Assembly (NCBI GenBank): GCA_028290405.1
Contig: JAQGJX010000103.1
Location: forward strand, 1-64,000
Direction of reading: 5' to 3'
Source: Hyphomicrobiales bacterium
GTDB taxonomy: Bacteria; Pseudomonadota; Alphaproteobacteria; Rhizobiales; Beijerinckiaceae
DNA: 64,000 nt
Shown here in pieces: positions 13,682 to 24,639 of this stretch. Each line of letters starts with the position of its first letter. Position 1 is the stretch's first letter. A program made the position numbers and the translations under genes. A model generated the notes under the pieces. The model was not told where the DNA came from, did no database searches, and was given only the letters and a program-made list of their open reading frames with translations.

Positions 13682-13870
13682 GTGACGCCTCTCCTTCACC
13701 GAGATCCTGCGTGGAGTCCGTGTGGGCGCTTCACTAATGGAAGTAAGGCGGCTGCGCAACGCTGGCGAGAGCCCGGCAGGCCGTCTAAAGCGGCGGACGG
13801 GGTTGGGCTTTCGTCGAGACGCCCACAAAGGCCGGTCCGCGATGGGCCGATTTTGCCGGTCAGGCGGGCG

Positions 13871-14548
13871 CTATCGGGCGAGCGCCGCCTCGATCAGCCT
13901 GAACGCGTCCGGGGAGTCCCATTCCGCAGGACCCGCCATCGAGCCGATCTCGCAGCCCCGGGAGTCTATCAGGATCGTGGTCGGCAGGCCCACCACCTTG
14001 CCGACGCGCTTCAGCGTCTGAAAGACGTCCGCCTTGGGGTCCGCATAGAAGGCGAGGGATTTCACCCCCGCCTCGTTCAGGAACGCTTGCCGCCGGTCAA
14101 GCCGCGCGGTGTCGATGTTGATCGCCACGACCTCGAAACCTGGGCCGCCGAACTTCGCCTGCAGCCGGTCCAAGGCCGGCATCTCCGCCCTGCACGGCAG
14201 GCACCACGTCGCCCACAGGTTCAAGAGGATCGTGCGCCCACGAAAATCGGACAGGGCGACCGGGCGGCCGTCCGCCGTCAAAAAAGCCAGCTCGGTGGCG
14301 CTTCTGGGAGCCTTCGCGACCGTCAGCGCAGCGATCTCGCCTTTTGCAAGCGGCGCGATGCTGGCCGCAAGGCCCGCCGCAGGGCCGCATGGACCCTGAT
14401 CTCCGGGTTCCTTGCCCCCATGGCGGGTCGTCCCGTATACGACCGCGATGGCGACGACGCTGACAAGCGCGACGACCGCCGCTCTTCGCATGCCGGTTCC
14501 CGCGGCGGGCGCGGCGTGGTCGGGGTCAGGTTCGGTTGCGTTCGGCAT
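13871..14548 (-). CDS. TlpA-family thiol:disulfide interchange protein
   Basis: N-terminal TM, thioredoxin fold with [21 protein letters not shown]. Confidence 0.9.
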   Translation of the reverse strand: MPNATEPDPDHAAPAAGTGMRRAAVVALVSVVAIAVVYGTTRHGGKEPGDQGPCGPAAGLAASIAPLAKGEIAALTVAKAPRSATELAFLTADGRPVALSDFRGRTILLNLWATWCLPCRAEMPALDRLQAKFGGPGFEVVAINIDTARLDRRQAFLNEAGVKSLAFYADPKADVFQTLKRVGKVVGLPTTILIDSRGCEIGSMAGPAEWDSPDAFRLIEAALAR

Positions 14549-14578
14549 CAGATTTACCCGGCTTCAGCGAGGCGGCAC

Positions 14579-15964
14579 ATGAGCAACAAAATGTGGGGCG
14601 GCCGTTTTTCGAGCGGTCCGGACGCGATCATGGAGGAGATAAACGCCTCCATCGGATTCGACTACAGGTTCGCCGCCCAGGACATCCGCGGCTCAAAGGC
14701 GCATGTCGCCATGTTGGCGGAAAGCGGAATCGTGTCGCACGACGACGCCCAGGCGATCGCCCGGGGTCTAGACCAGGTCCTCGGCGAAATCGAGGCCGGA
14801 ACCTTCACGTTCTCGCGCGCTCTTGAAGACATTCACATGAACGTCGAGGCGCGGCTGGCGGAAATCGTGGGGCCCGGCGCGGGCCGGCTGCACACCGCCC
14901 GCTCGCGCAACGATCAGGTGGCGCTTGATTTCCGCCTCTGGGTCCGGGACGCGATCGACCAGCTGGACGAGCAGGCCGAAGCTCTTCAACGGGCGTTGGC
15001 CGAGAAGGCGCTCGAGCACGCAGACGCCGTCATGCCTGGCTTCACGCATATGCAGTCCGCCCAGCCGGTCACCTTCGGGCACCATCTGCTGGCCTATGTG
15101 GAGATGCTCGCCCGGGACCGTGGGCGGTTCGCCGACGCGCGCAAACGGCTCAATGAGTGCCCCCTTGGATCCGCCGCGCTAGCAGGCACGTCTTTTCCGA
15201 TCAATCGGGACCGCACGGCCGCCGCGCTCGGCTTCGACCGGCCCACCGCAAACTCCCTCGACAGCGTGGCCGACCGCGATTTCGTGATGGAGACGTTGGC
15301 GGCGTGCTCCATCTGCGCCATTCACCTGTCCCGGTTCGCCGAGGAAATCGTGTTGTGGGTGACGCCCCAGTTCGCCTTCGTGAAGCTGTCGGATAAATTC
15401 ACCACGGGGTCGTCGATCATGCCCCAGAAGCGCAACCCTGACGCCGCCGAACTGGTGCGCGGCAAGACCGGCCGGGTGATCGGCGCGCTGAACGGCATTC
15501 TGATGGTGATGAAAGGCCTGCCGCTGGCCTATTCGAAGGATATGCAGGAGGACAAGGAGGGCTCGTTCGACGCCGTCCAGTCCCTCTCCCTGTGCCTTGC
15601 GGCCATCACCGGCATGGTGCGGGACATGACCCCGGACCGGGCGCGCATGAAGGCGTCCGCCGGGGCCGGGTACGCGACGGCGACGGACCTTGCGGACTGG
15701 CTGGTGCGCACGTTGGGGATGCCGTTCCGGCAGGCCCACCATGTGACGGGATCGATCGTGAAGATCGCGTCCGACGCCGGATGCGATCTGGAGGGCCTGA
15801 CGCTTGCGCAGATCCAGGCCGTGGAGCCCTCCATCACCCAGGACGTCTTTTCAGTTTTGGGGGTGGACCAATCCGTGCGCAGCCGGACCAGCTTCGGGGG
15901 GACCAGCCCCGCCAACGTCGAGGCCCGCGCAAAAGCCTGGCTGTCGGCGCTGGGGACGGGATAG
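14579..15964 (+). CDS. argH: Argininosuccinate lyase
   Basis: [31 protein letters not shown]...; [20 protein letters not shown] signature; start at ATG 14579. Confidence 0.97.
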   Translation: MSNKMWGGRFSSGPDAIMEEINASIGFDYRFAAQDIRGSKAHVAMLAESGIVSHDDAQAIARGLDQVLGEIEAGTFTFSRALEDIHMNVEARLAEIVGPGAGRLHTARSRNDQVALDFRLWVRDAIDQLDEQAEALQRALAEKALEHADAVMPGFTHMQSAQPVTFGHHLLAYVEMLARDRGRFADARKRLNECPLGSAALAGTSFPINRDRTAAALGFDRPTANSLDSVADRDFVMETLAACSICAIHLSRFAEEIVLWVTPQFAFVKLSDKFTTGSSIMPQKRNPDAAELVRGKTGRVIGALNGILMVMKGLPLAYSKDMQEDKEGSFDAVQSLSLCLAAITGMVRDMTPDRARMKASAGAGYATATDLADWLVRTLGMPFRQAHHVTGSIVKIASDAGCDLEGLTLAQIQAVEPSITQDVFSVLGVDQSVRSRTSFGGTSPANVEARAKAWLSALGTG

Positions 15965-16072
15965 ACTGCGTCCAATTGTCGCACGAGATTGCTGGCGGGC
16001 GCCCGGGGAGGCGCACCGTTAGCGGCGCTTGTGCTCAGCGGATATAAGCGTCCGCACTGGTCCTTTTGGGAG

Positions 16073-16327
16073 ATGAGCGTGAAAAAGGCTGCCCTCGCAC
16101 TTACCGCCGGGATGTTGCTGGCGGGCGCCCTGACCGGTTGCGGACGCCGCGGCAATCTGGAGACTCCAGGCGCCCCCGCCGGCCAGTCCGCAAGCCCCCA
16201 AAGCGCCGGCCAACAGCCCGTCGCGGGCCGCTATTCGCTGGGCGGCCAAAGCACCCAGGCCGCTGACGACGTCGAGACCCCGGTGGTGGCGCCCAAGCGC
16301 GATTTCTTCCTCGACGGCATTCTCTGA
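16073..16327 (+). CDS. LPS translocon maturation chaperone-like small lipoprotein (LptM/YifL type)
   Basis: Lipobox LAGALTGCGRRGNLETP; 84 aa; between argH and lysA. Confidence 0.8.
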   Translation: MSVKKAALALTAGMLLAGALTGCGRRGNLETPGAPAGQSASPQSAGQQPVAGRYSLGGQSTQAADDVETPVVAPKRDFFLDGIL

Positions 16328-16338
16328 CGCAGGGCGAC

Positions 16339-17607
16339 ATGCACCACTTTACGGAAACAGACGGCGTTCTGCACGCCGAGGGCGTCGATGTTCGCGCCAT
16401 CGCGGCCGAAGTCGGCACGCCCTTCTATTGCTATTCCAGCGCGACGCTCACGCGGCATTACGAGGTGTTCTCGACCGCATTCACGGGGCTCGACGCCCTC
16501 GTGTGCTTCGCCATGAAAGCCAACTCGAACCAGGCCGTCCTGCGGACGCTGGCGCGGCTGGGCGCAGGAATGGACGTGGTCTCCGAAGGCGAGTTGCGCC
16601 GCGCCCGCGCGGCCGGCGTGCCGGCCTCCAAGGTCACCTTTTCGGGCGTCGGCAAGACGGATCGTGAAATAGCCTTCGCGCTTGATGAAAACATCCTCTG
16701 CTTCAACGTGGAATCAGAGCCCGAACTGAAGGCCATCTCCCGCATCGCCTCCTCACGCGGCCAGACGGCCCGCATTTCCATCCGCGTGAACCCGGACGTC
16801 GACGCACGCACGCACCACAAGATTTCGACGGGCAAATCGGAAAACAAGTTTGGCGTGCCGATCTCCCGCGCGCGCGAGGTTTACGCCCATGCGGCGCTTC
16901 TGCCGGGCCTGGCGGCGACGGGCGTGGACATGCACATCGGCTCTCAGATCACGGATCTTGAGCCCTTCGACAACGCCTTCGCGCTGCTGGCCGACTTCGT
17001 CCGCGACCTGAGGGCGGACGGGCATGCGATCGATCATCTCGATCTGGGCGGCGGCCTTGGAATTCCCTACAGGGAGGGCGAGGACCCGGATTCCTATCAT
17101 CCGGACCGCTATGCGGACGTCGTGCGTAAGCATGTCCACAACTTGGGATGCAAGCTCGTCTTCGAGCCCGGGCGGCTTCTCGTGGGCAACGCCGGGATCC
17201 TCGTCACCAGCGTCATCTATCTGAAGGAGGGCGAAAATCGCACCTTCGTGATCGTCGACGCGGCAATGAACGACCTCATCCGCCCGACCCTCTATGACGC
17301 CCATCACGACATCCGCCCCGTGGTGAGAAGCTCCACTCCCGGCAGGATCGTCGCGGATGTGGTGGGGCCGGTCTGCGAGACGGGCGACTACCTCGCCCAG
17401 GGGCGCGACATGCCGCAGGTGGCGCAAGGCGATCTGCTGGCCGTCATGTCCGCAGGCGCTTATGGCGCCGTTCAGGCTGGGACGTACAACACGCGCCTGC
17501 TTGTGCCCGAAGTGCTTGTCGCGGGCGACAAATGGGCCGTCGTGCGCCCGCGCGCCACCTATGAGGACCTGATTGGACTGGACAAACTTCCGTCCTGGTT
17601 GACCTGA
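16339..17607 (+). CDS. lysA: Diaminopimelate decarboxylase
   Basis: FYCYSSATLTRHYEVF, CFAMKANSNQAVL, MHIGSQITDLEPF. Confidence 0.97.
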   Translation: MHHFTETDGVLHAEGVDVRAIAAEVGTPFYCYSSATLTRHYEVFSTAFTGLDALVCFAMKANSNQAVLRTLARLGAGMDVVSEGELRRARAAGVPASKVTFSGVGKTDREIAFALDENILCFNVESEPELKAISRIASSRGQTARISIRVNPDVDARTHHKISTGKSENKFGVPISRAREVYAHAALLPGLAATGVDMHIGSQITDLEPFDNAFALLADFVRDLRADGHAIDHLDLGGGLGIPYREGEDPDSYHPDRYADVVRKHVHNLGCKLVFEPGRLLVGNAGILVTSVIYLKEGENRTFVIVDAAMNDLIRPTLYDAHHDIRPVVRSSTPGRIVADVVGPVCETGDYLAQGRDMPQVAQGDLLAVMSAGAYGAVQAGTYNTRLLVPEVLVAGDKWAVVRPRATYEDLIGLDKLPSWLT

Positions 17608-17683
17608 CAGTCTCGGCTGGCGGGCGCCGCAGTCCTCTCCGCGTGCGGTCTCCCATCTGTGATGTGGGACTGGGCCGCAGAGC

Positions 17684-20311
17684 GTGATAGCGTCGTCGAG
17701 CCAAGATCAGGAGCCTCGGTTGGACGACAGCAGGGACCGGACATCGGACGCGACGGCGAACGTTCTTGACCGCCTTTCGAAGACAGCGCGCCTTGCGCTG
17801 CTTTGGGAGCGGGCATGGCCCGGTCTCGTCGCGTGCCTGATGGTCCTCGGCTGCTTCCTGACGGCTTCCTGGCTCGGCCTCTGGATCGAGGCGCCGCGCT
17901 GGGCGCGAGCCGCGGGGCTGGCGGGGTTCGCGCTCGCGCTGCTTTGGCCAGCATGGCTGCTTTCGAGGGTGCGCATTCCCGGCCGGGCCGAAGCGATCGC
18001 CCGCGTCGACAGGGATTCGGCGGTTCCCCATCGGCCTGCAGCGACCCTGGACGATGCGCTCGCAAATTCGTCTGGCGACGCGTCTACGCGAGCCTTGTGG
18101 GCCGTTCACCAGCGCCGCGCCAATGCGGTCCTTTCGAGCCTGAAAGTGGCGGCGCCCTCGCCCCGCCTCCCTCTCCATGACCGCTTTGCGCTTCGCGCGG
18201 CAGTGCTCGTCGCCGTCCTCGCCGCCGCATTTGTGGCAGGACCGCAGAAATACGCCAGGGTCGCGGCCGCCTTCGACTTCCGGTCGCCGGGCGCTGCGGC
18301 GCAAGGCGTCAGGATAGACGCCTGGATCGATCCACCGCCGTACACTGGACGCGCTCCTGTGTTGCTGCGAACCGCCGCCGAGGGCGCGCAAGCGGGCGAG
18401 CCAAGAAAAGCCAGCGCTCCTGCCGGTTCCACTGTCATCGTGCGCACCTCCGAGGGCGCTGCGGTCACTTGGGAAGCGACCGGAGGGCTTCAGCCTCCTG
18501 CGGCTGAAACGGCCGCGGAACCCCGCAAGGACGCGCGCGACGCCGAACAGCGCTGGACGCTTCAGGGAGACGCTCAGCTTGTTCTCAAGCGGCAGGGCTC
18601 AATCGTGGGAACCTTCGACATCTCCGCAGCGCCCGACAAGGCGCCTGTGGTTTCGATTGTGGGAGACCCGAAGGGCACGTCCCGTGGTTCGCTGATCCTC
18701 GGCTACAAGATTGAAGACGACTATGGCGTCTTGGGCGCCGAAGTCGAATTCACCAATCCGCGCAACGCGCGCCGGGAAGGCCGCGGGTCGTCCCGTTCGC
18801 TCGTGGAGCCTCCCAAGATGCCCCTTGGACTTCCCGCCGGCCCCGGGGGGCTCGGGGAGGCCGAGACGACCGCGGACCTGTCTGAACACCCTTGGGCGGG
18901 CGCGCGCGTGACCCTCAAGGTTGTCGCGCGTGACGAGGGCGGCAACGCAGGGCGAAGCGCAGAGCTCGACGTCATTCTGCCGCAACGGCCTTTCGTGAAA
19001 CCGCTCGCCCGCGCCATCATTGAGCAGCGGCGCGATCTTGCGCTTTCTCCAGACCAGCGCGAACGCGTTCTGCTGGCGCTGCAGGCGGTCATGATCGATC
19101 CTGAAAGGTTCGGGACGGGCGCCGGGCCCTATCTGGGCCTGCACACGATCACGCGGCGGCTTGAGTCCTCGCGCGACGACGACAGCCTGCGCGAGGTGGT
19201 CGACCTGATGTGGGAGATGGCGCTTCGGCTTGAGGAAGGCGACCTGAGCGGCGCCGAGAAAGACCTGAAAGCCGCCCAGGAAGCTCTGCGCGATGCGATG
19301 CAGCGCGGCGCGCCAGAGGACGAAATCCGGCGCCTCATGGACCAGCTGCGTGCGGCGCTCGACAAGTTCCTGCAGGAATTCGCCGACAGACAAATGCAAA
19401 ACCAGCAGGATCAGGACCAGCAGGCCGACCGCAACGACCAGCAGAACCGCACGATCACCTCCCAGGATCTGCGCAGGATGCTCGATCGAATGGAGGACAT
19501 GGCGCGCTCTGGAGACATGGCCGACGCGCAACGCATGCTCGACCAGTTGCAGAACCTCCTGGAGAACCTCAAGTCGGCCCGCCGCGGCGACCAGGGTCAG
19601 ATGTCGCGGGAGATGAACCGCTCGCTCAACCAGCTCGACCAGATGATGCGAGACCAGCAGGACTTGCGCGACCGTACGTTCCGCCAGGGGCGGCAGGACC
19701 GCAATGGACGCCAACAACAGCAGGGCCAGCGCGGCCGCAACCAGCAGAATTCTCCTAGCCAGCAGGGCGAGCAGGAGAGCGGCGACGAATCGCCCGATGC
19801 CGATTCGCCAGGTTCGCTGCGGGAGCGGCAGGAAGCGCTGCGCCGTCAATTGGAGGACCTCCAGCGCCGCATGCGCCAGTTCGGCATGAAGCCCGAGCAG
19901 GGCTTCGGCGACGCCGAGGACGCCATGCGCGAGGCTGAGGGCCAACTCGGCCAGGGCCGCGACGGACAGGGACGGGCCGTCGATGCGCAGGGGCGGGCGC
20001 TTGAGGGACTTCGCCGCGGCGCCCAATCGCTCGCCCAGCAGATGCAGCCAGGGGACCAGCCCGGCGATCAGGCGGGACCGGGGGATCCAAACGGACCGGG
20101 CCCGCAAGGCCGCAATTCGGCCACGCCGGATCCGCTCGGCCGCGAATCTCGGGAGCGTGGCGACCAGTCGCGCAGCCTTTACGATCCGCCGGGCCTTCCG
20201 GCGGCTCAACGCGCCCAGCGCGTCCTGGAGGAGCTCCGGCGCAGGTTGAGCGACCCCGCCCGCCCGCGAGACGAAGTCGATTACCTTGAGCGGCTTCTCC
20301 GTCGATACTAG
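17684..20311 (+). CDS. TIGR02302 / DUF4175 family large membrane protein
   Basis: N-terminal TM helices, long Gln/Arg-rich low-complexity C-terminal half, location after lysA; exact start uncertain (GTG 17684 or downstream TTG). Confidence 0.82.
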   Translation: MIASSSQDQEPRLDDSRDRTSDATANVLDRLSKTARLALLWERAWPGLVACLMVLGCFLTASWLGLWIEAPRWARAAGLAGFALALLWPAWLLSRVRIPGRAEAIARVDRDSAVPHRPAATLDDALANSSGDASTRALWAVHQRRANAVLSSLKVAAPSPRLPLHDRFALRAAVLVAVLAAAFVAGPQKYARVAAAFDFRSPGAAAQGVRIDAWIDPPPYTGRAPVLLRTAAEGAQAGEPRKASAPAGSTVIVRTSEGAAVTWEATGGLQPPAAETAAEPRKDARDAEQRWTLQGDAQLVLKRQGSIVGTFDISAAPDKAPVVSIVGDPKGTSRGSLILGYKIEDDYGVLGAEVEFTNPRNARREGRGSSRSLVEPPKMPLGLPAGPGGLGEAETTADLSEHPWAGARVTLKVVARDEGGNAGRSAELDVILPQRPFVKPLARAIIEQRRDLALSPDQRERVLLALQAVMIDPERFGTGAGPYLGLHTITRRLESSRDDDSLREVVDLMWEMALRLEEGDLSGAEKDLKAAQEALRDAMQRGAPEDEIRRLMDQLRAALDKFLQEFADRQMQNQQDQDQQADRNDQQNRTITSQDLRRMLDRMEDMARSGDMADAQRMLDQLQNLLENLKSARRGDQGQMSREMNRSLNQLDQMMRDQQDLRDRTFRQGRQDRNGRQQQQGQRGRNQQNSPSQQGEQESGDESPDADSPGSLRERQEALRRQLEDLQRRMRQFGMKPEQGFGDAEDAMREAEGQLGQGRDGQGRAVDAQGRALEGLRRGAQSLAQQMQPGDQPGDQAGPGDPNGPGPQGRNSATPDPLGRESRERGDQSRSLYDPPGLPAAQRAQRVLEELRRRLSDPARPRDEVDYLERLLRRY

Positions 20312-20383
20312 GCGGGCGGCGTGTCGCATTGCGTGGACGGCTGCGGCGGTCTACGTAGCCTTGTTCATTTTGCAGGATGGGAC

Positions 20384-20569
20384 ATGAGCTTTTCCAACAT
20401 CGCCGTCGCGCTGGCCACGGGCGCAGTCGCCGTTGTTCTGCTGCTCGGGCTCGCCAACATGCTGCGGGGCGGCAGCCCGAACGTGTCCCAGAAGCTGATG
20501 CGCTGGCGCGTCGGCCTGCAGTTCTTCGCCATCGTGGTGGTGATGACCGTTCTTTGGTTTCGCGGCTGA
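20384..20569 (+). CDS. HIG1-domain-like twin-transmembrane small protein (61 aa)
   Basis: MSFSNIAVALATGAVAVVLLLGLANMLRGGSPNVSQKLMRWRVGLQFFAIVVVMTVLWFRG; two TM helices separated by an S-x-K-L-M-R-x-R motif. Confidence 0.8.
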   Translation: MSFSNIAVALATGAVAVVLLLGLANMLRGGSPNVSQKLMRWRVGLQFFAIVVVMTVLWFRG

Positions 20570-20578
20570 GGCATAGCG

Positions 20579-21160
20579 ATGGTCACGCTCAACAGGATTT
20601 ATACGCGCACCGGCGACAAGGGGTCGACGGCGCTGGGCAGCGGCGAGCGTCGCCCGAAGTTCGACCTTAGGATCGCCGCGTACGGCACCGTTGACGAAAC
20701 GAATGCGGCCATCGGCGTGGCCCGCCTGGCCACCTCGACGGAATCGCCGCTGGTGGACGCCATGCTCCTGCGAATCCAGAACGACCTGTTCGACCTGGGG
20801 GCGGACCTCTGCACGCCGGACACCGGCGCGGACCTTGGGTACGAGCCGCTGCGCATCGTGGAGTCGCAGGTCGAGCGCCTGGAAGGCGAGATCGACCAGT
20901 TGAACGCCGATCTGGAACCGTTGAAGTCGTTCGTCCTGCCCGGCGGATCCCCCGGGGCGGCGGCGCTGCACGTGGCGCGCACCACCTGTCGCCGAGCCGA
21001 GCGGCTGATGGTCGAACTCGCCGGCCGCGAGGGCGAAGTGGTCACGCCCGCAGCCCTGAAATACGTGAATCGCCTCTCGGATTTCCTGTTCGTCGCCTCC
21101 CGCTTTGTGAACATCGCCGCCGGCGGAGACGTGCTCTGGACGCCCGGCAAGAACCGCTAG
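20579..21160 (+). CDS. PduO-type cob(I)yrinic acid a,c-diamide adenosyltransferase
   Basis: LNRIYTRTGDKGSTALGSGERRPKFDLRIAAYGTVDETNAAIG; FVLPGGSPGAAALHVARTTCRRAER. Confidence 0.95.
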   Translation: MVTLNRIYTRTGDKGSTALGSGERRPKFDLRIAAYGTVDETNAAIGVARLATSTESPLVDAMLLRIQNDLFDLGADLCTPDTGADLGYEPLRIVESQVERLEGEIDQLNADLEPLKSFVLPGGSPGAAALHVARTTCRRAERLMVELAGREGEVVTPAALKYVNRLSDFLFVASRFVNIAAGGDVLWTPGKNR

Positions 21161-21269
21161 TCCCGGAGCGCATGGGCGAGGCGCGGCCTTGTGCGCGTTG
21201 ACTTGCCAATTTGTCACGACTACCAGATTCAGCCGCAGCGGCTGAACTGATCTCAGGGAGATGGGACGG

Positions 21270-22022
21270 ATGAAAATCCTCGTTCCGGCGAAACGGGTCG
21301 TCGATTATAACGTCAAGGTCCGCGTAAAGCCGGACGGGTCGGGCGTTGAGCTCGCCAACGTGAAAATGTCGATGAACCCCTTCGATGAAATCGCCATCGA
21401 GGAGGCGCTCCGGTTGCGCGAGGCCGGCAAGGCGACGGAAGTGATCGTCGTCTCGATCGGGCCGGCCCAGGCCGCAGAAACCATCAGGAGCGGACTGGCG
21501 ATGGGCGCCGACCGCGGCGTTCTCGTGAAGGTCGACGGGCCGGTTGAGCCGCTCACGGTTGCGAAAATCCTGAAGGGCGTGGTGCAGGCGGAAGAACCCG
21601 GCCTCGTCATCATGGGCAAGCAGGCGATCGACGACGATTGCAACCAGACGGGTCAAATGCTCGCTGCGTTGCTGGACTGGCCGCAGGGGACGTTCGCGTC
21701 GAAGATTTCCCTGGGCGACCAGACTGTTGACGTCACCCGCGAGGTCGACGGCGGGCTTCAGACGCTGACGCTCTCTCTGCCGGCGCTGATCACGGCGGAC
21801 CTGCGCCTCAATGAGCCCCGCTACGCATCGCTGCCAAACATCATGAAGGCCAAGAAGAAGCCGATCGACGAGAAGACGCCCGCCGACTTCGGCGTGGACG
21901 CGGCCCCGCGCCTCAGGGTTTTGACGACGACGGAGCCCCCGGGCCGCAAGGCTGGCGTGAAGGTCAGCTCGGTCGCCGAGCTGGTGTACAAACTGCGCGA
22001 AGAGGCGGGGGTTCTCCAATGA
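21270..22022 (+). CDS. etfB: Electron transfer flavoprotein beta subunit
   Basis: [51 protein letters not shown]. Confidence 0.96.
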   Translation: MKILVPAKRVVDYNVKVRVKPDGSGVELANVKMSMNPFDEIAIEEALRLREAGKATEVIVVSIGPAQAAETIRSGLAMGADRGVLVKVDGPVEPLTVAKILKGVVQAEEPGLVIMGKQAIDDDCNQTGQMLAALLDWPQGTFASKISLGDQTVDVTREVDGGLQTLTLSLPALITADLRLNEPRYASLPNIMKAKKKPIDEKTPADFGVDAAPRLRVLTTTEPPGRKAGVKVSSVAELVYKLREEAGVLQ

Positions 22023-22963
22023 CGACCTTGGTGCTGGCGGACGTCGACCACGGCAAGCTGAACGACGCGACTTTGAAGACGCTCACCGCCGCCAAGGCGC
22101 TCGGCGCGCCGATTCACGTCCTCGTCGCAGGAGAAAGCGTGCAGGGAGCGGCCGCGGCCGCCGCGCGGCTTGAGGGCGTCGACAAAGTGCTTCTCGCCGA
22201 CTCGGCGACCTACGCTCACCACCTGGCCGAACCTATGGCGGCGCTGATCGTCGGACTGGCTCCGTCCTACGACGCGGTGTTCGGATCCGCGACGTCCACC
22301 GCCAAAAACGTCATGCCTCGGGTCGCCGCGCTGCTCGACGTCATGCAGATTTCCGAGATCACCCGCGTCGTTTCGCCCGACACTTTCGAGCGGCCCATCT
22401 ACGCCGGCAACGCGATCCAGACCGTTCAATCGGGCGACCCCATCAAGGTCGTGACGGTTCGCACCGCCTCCTTCGCTGCGAGCGGTGAAGGCGGGTCTGC
22501 GGCGATCGAGCCGGTGGTGGCTTTGGCCGGCAAGGCCGCGTCGGCTTTCAAGGACGAAGCTCTGGCCAAATCTGATCGTCCGGAACTCGCCGGGGCGAAG
22601 ATCATCATTTCCGGCGGCCGGGCGATGCAGAACGCCGAAAACTTCGCCAAGTACATAGAGCCGGTCGCCGACAGGCTTAACGCCGCCATGGGCGCCTCAC
22701 GCGCGGCGGTGGACGCAGGCTACGCCCCCAACGACTGGCAGGTCGGCCAGACGGGCAAGGTGGTCGCGCCTGACCTGTACATTGCGGTTGGAATTTCCGG
22801 CGCGATCCAGCATCTGGCCGGCATGAAGGACTCCAAGGTGATCGTGGCGATCAACAAGGACGAGGAGGCGCCGATCTTCCAGGTGGCCGATTACGGGCTT
22901 GTGGCTGACCTGTTCACGGCGCTCCCAGAACTCGCCAGCGAGCTTGCGAAGCCCCGAGGGTGA
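22019..22963 (+). CDS. etfA: Electron transfer flavoprotein alpha subunit
   Basis: FAD-binding C-terminus [55 protein letters not shown] overlap with etfB. Confidence 0.96.
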   Translation: MTTLVLADVDHGKLNDATLKTLTAAKALGAPIHVLVAGESVQGAAAAAARLEGVDKVLLADSATYAHHLAEPMAALIVGLAPSYDAVFGSATSTAKNVMPRVAALLDVMQISEITRVVSPDTFERPIYAGNAIQTVQSGDPIKVVTVRTASFAASGEGGSAAIEPVVALAGKAASAFKDEALAKSDRPELAGAKIIISGGRAMQNAENFAKYIEPVADRLNAAMGASRAAVDAGYAPNDWQVGQTGKVVAPDLYIAVGISGAIQHLAGMKDSKVIVAINKDEEAPIFQVADYGLVADLFTALPELASELAKPRG

Positions 22964-23035
22964 ACTCGGACCATTGGTGCCAGAAGGAACCTCGCATATG
23001 ATTGACGCGCAGGGCGGCTGTTTCTGGTGGCGGGC

Positions 23036-23917
23036 ATGACGGTGGTGATCAAAAAAATTGGCGTCATTGGCGCGGGGCAGATGGGCAATGGCATTGCGCA
23101 TGTCGCCGCCGTAGCTGGTTTCGATGTTGTTTTGAACGACATAGCCGAAGAGCGGGTAAAAGCCGGCCTTGCGACGATCAATGGCAATCTGTCCCGGCAG
23201 GTCAGCAAGGGCCAGATTTCCGACGAGGACAGGAAGGCCGCGCTCGCAAGGATAGCTCCCTCATCCAGCTACGAAGATCTGTCAGATTGCGACCTGGTCA
23301 TCGAGGCGGCGACCGAGAACGAAGAGCTGAAGCGCAAGATCTTCACCGCGCTCTGCCCGTCCGTGAAGCCGGAGGCGATACTCGCTTCCAATACGTCTTC
23401 GATTTCCATCACCCGCCTGGCGTCGATCACCGACCGTCCCGAGAAGTTCATCGGCATTCACTTCATGAATCCGGTGCCCCTCATGCAGCTGGTCGAATTG
23501 ATTCGCGGCATCGCGACTGACGACGGGACCTTCGAGGCGGCCCGCACTTTCATCGAGAAGCTTGGCAAAACCTCCACGGTGGCCGAGGACTTCCCGGCCT
23601 TCATCGTGAACCGCATCCTCCTGCCGATGATCAACGAGGCGATCTACACCCTTTATGAGGGCGTGGGCTCGGTGGATTCCATCGACACCGCCATGAAGCT
23701 CGGCGCCAATCACCCCATGGGGCCGCTGCAACTGGCTGATTTCATTGGGCTCGATACCTGTCTGTCAGTTATGCAGGTGCTTCACGAGGGGCTTGCGGAC
23801 TCCAAGTACCGCCCCTGCCCACTGCTGGTGAAATATGTCGAGGCCGGCTGGCTGGGCCGGAAGACGCAGCGCGGCTTCTACGATTACAGGAGCGGCACGC
23901 CCGTGCCGACGCGCTAA
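23036..23917 (+). CDS. 3-hydroxybutyryl-CoA (3-hydroxyacyl-CoA) dehydrogenase
   Basis: KKIGVIGAGQMGNGIAHVAAVAGFDVVLND; FSIHFMNP-like (FIGIHFMNPVPLMQLVELIRG). Confidence 0.95.
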   Translation: MTVVIKKIGVIGAGQMGNGIAHVAAVAGFDVVLNDIAEERVKAGLATINGNLSRQVSKGQISDEDRKAALARIAPSSSYEDLSDCDLVIEAATENEELKRKIFTALCPSVKPEAILASNTSSISITRLASITDRPEKFIGIHFMNPVPLMQLVELIRGIATDDGTFEAARTFIEKLGKTSTVAEDFPAFIVNRILLPMINEAIYTLYEGVGSVDSIDTAMKLGANHPMGPLQLADFIGLDTCLSVMQVLHEGLADSKYRPCPLLVKYVEAGWLGRKTQRGFYDYRSGTPVPTR

Positions 23918-24012
23918 GGCGGCAGAACCGCTCCACCTTCCCGCGACGAATCGAAAATTGCCGCCTTCACAAACCCGTCAAGGCGATTGTAGACTGCTGG
24001 AACTTCAGGAAG

Positions 24013-24034
24013 CGGGCCCGAATTCCCGGGCCCG
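24013..24034 (+). other. GC-rich inverted repeat just upstream of the HNH gene
   Basis: CGGGCCCG-AATTCC-CGGGCCCG, two copies of a self-complementary octamer. Confidence 0.45.
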
Positions 24035-24054
24035 AGACCGAGAGGTGTCCAGGC

Positions 24055-24624
24055 TTGACGGTTCACTTTCAACCGACGGTCTCGCCGGAGTCGTGTCCGG
24101 CCTTGGTTCTCAACGCGGACTTCCGCCCGTTGAGCTACTACCCCTTGTCCCTTTGGTCGTGGCAGGATGCAATCAAAGCGGTGTTCCTAGACCGCGTGAA
24201 CATCGTCTCAGAGTACGACAAGACGGTGCGAAGCCCCTCATTTGAGATGCGGCTTCCTTCAGTGGTCTCGCTCAAGACCTATATCAAACCGTCCCGGCAC
24301 CCGGCTTTCACGCGCTTCAACGTGTTCCTGCGCGATCGCTTCACCTGCCAGTATTGCGGCGCTCGCGACGAGTTGACGTTCGACCACGTCATTCCTCGCT
24401 CAAAAGGCGGCATGACGACTTGGGAAAACGTCGTTGCGGCGTGCTCGCCGTGCAATTTGAAGAAGGCCGACCGGCTTCCGGCGGAAGCCCACATGTGGCC
24501 GTCCCTGGGTCCGTACCAGCCGACGGTCGAGGACCTGCACCAGAACGGCAGGCTCTTCCCGCCGAACTACCTGCATGACAGCTGGATGGACTATCTCTAC
24601 TGGGATTCCGTCCTCGAGCCGTGA
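24055..24624 (+). CDS. HNH endonuclease family protein
   Basis: FTCQYCGARDELTFDHVIPRSKGGMTTWENVVAACSPCNLKK (HNH with CxxC pairs); apparent TTG start. Confidence 0.93.
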   Translation: MTVHFQPTVSPESCPALVLNADFRPLSYYPLSLWSWQDAIKAVFLDRVNIVSEYDKTVRSPSFEMRLPSVVSLKTYIKPSRHPAFTRFNVFLRDRFTCQYCGARDELTFDHVIPRSKGGMTTWENVVAACSPCNLKKADRLPAEAHMWPSLGPYQPTVEDLHQNGRLFPPNYLHDSWMDYLYWDSVLEP

Positions 24625-24639
24625 CGTCCCACCTTGCAG

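Noticed and set aside
11030-15964. 1644-aa + strand ORF in the track
   Set aside because: Only the last 461 codons (argH from 14579) are real; the rest is antisense of sdhA/D/C and tlpA, a typical open frame in high-GC DNA.
18599-20329. 576-aa - strand ORF opposite the TIGR02302 gene
   Set aside because: Leu/Ala/Arg-rich antisense of the Gln-rich region; no family signature.
24055-24624. HNH nuclease as part of a restriction or defence system
   Set aside because: No methyltransferase, DISARM/BREX/Thoeris-like partner, toxin-antitoxin or mobile-element gene nearby; neighbours are metabolic housekeeping genes.
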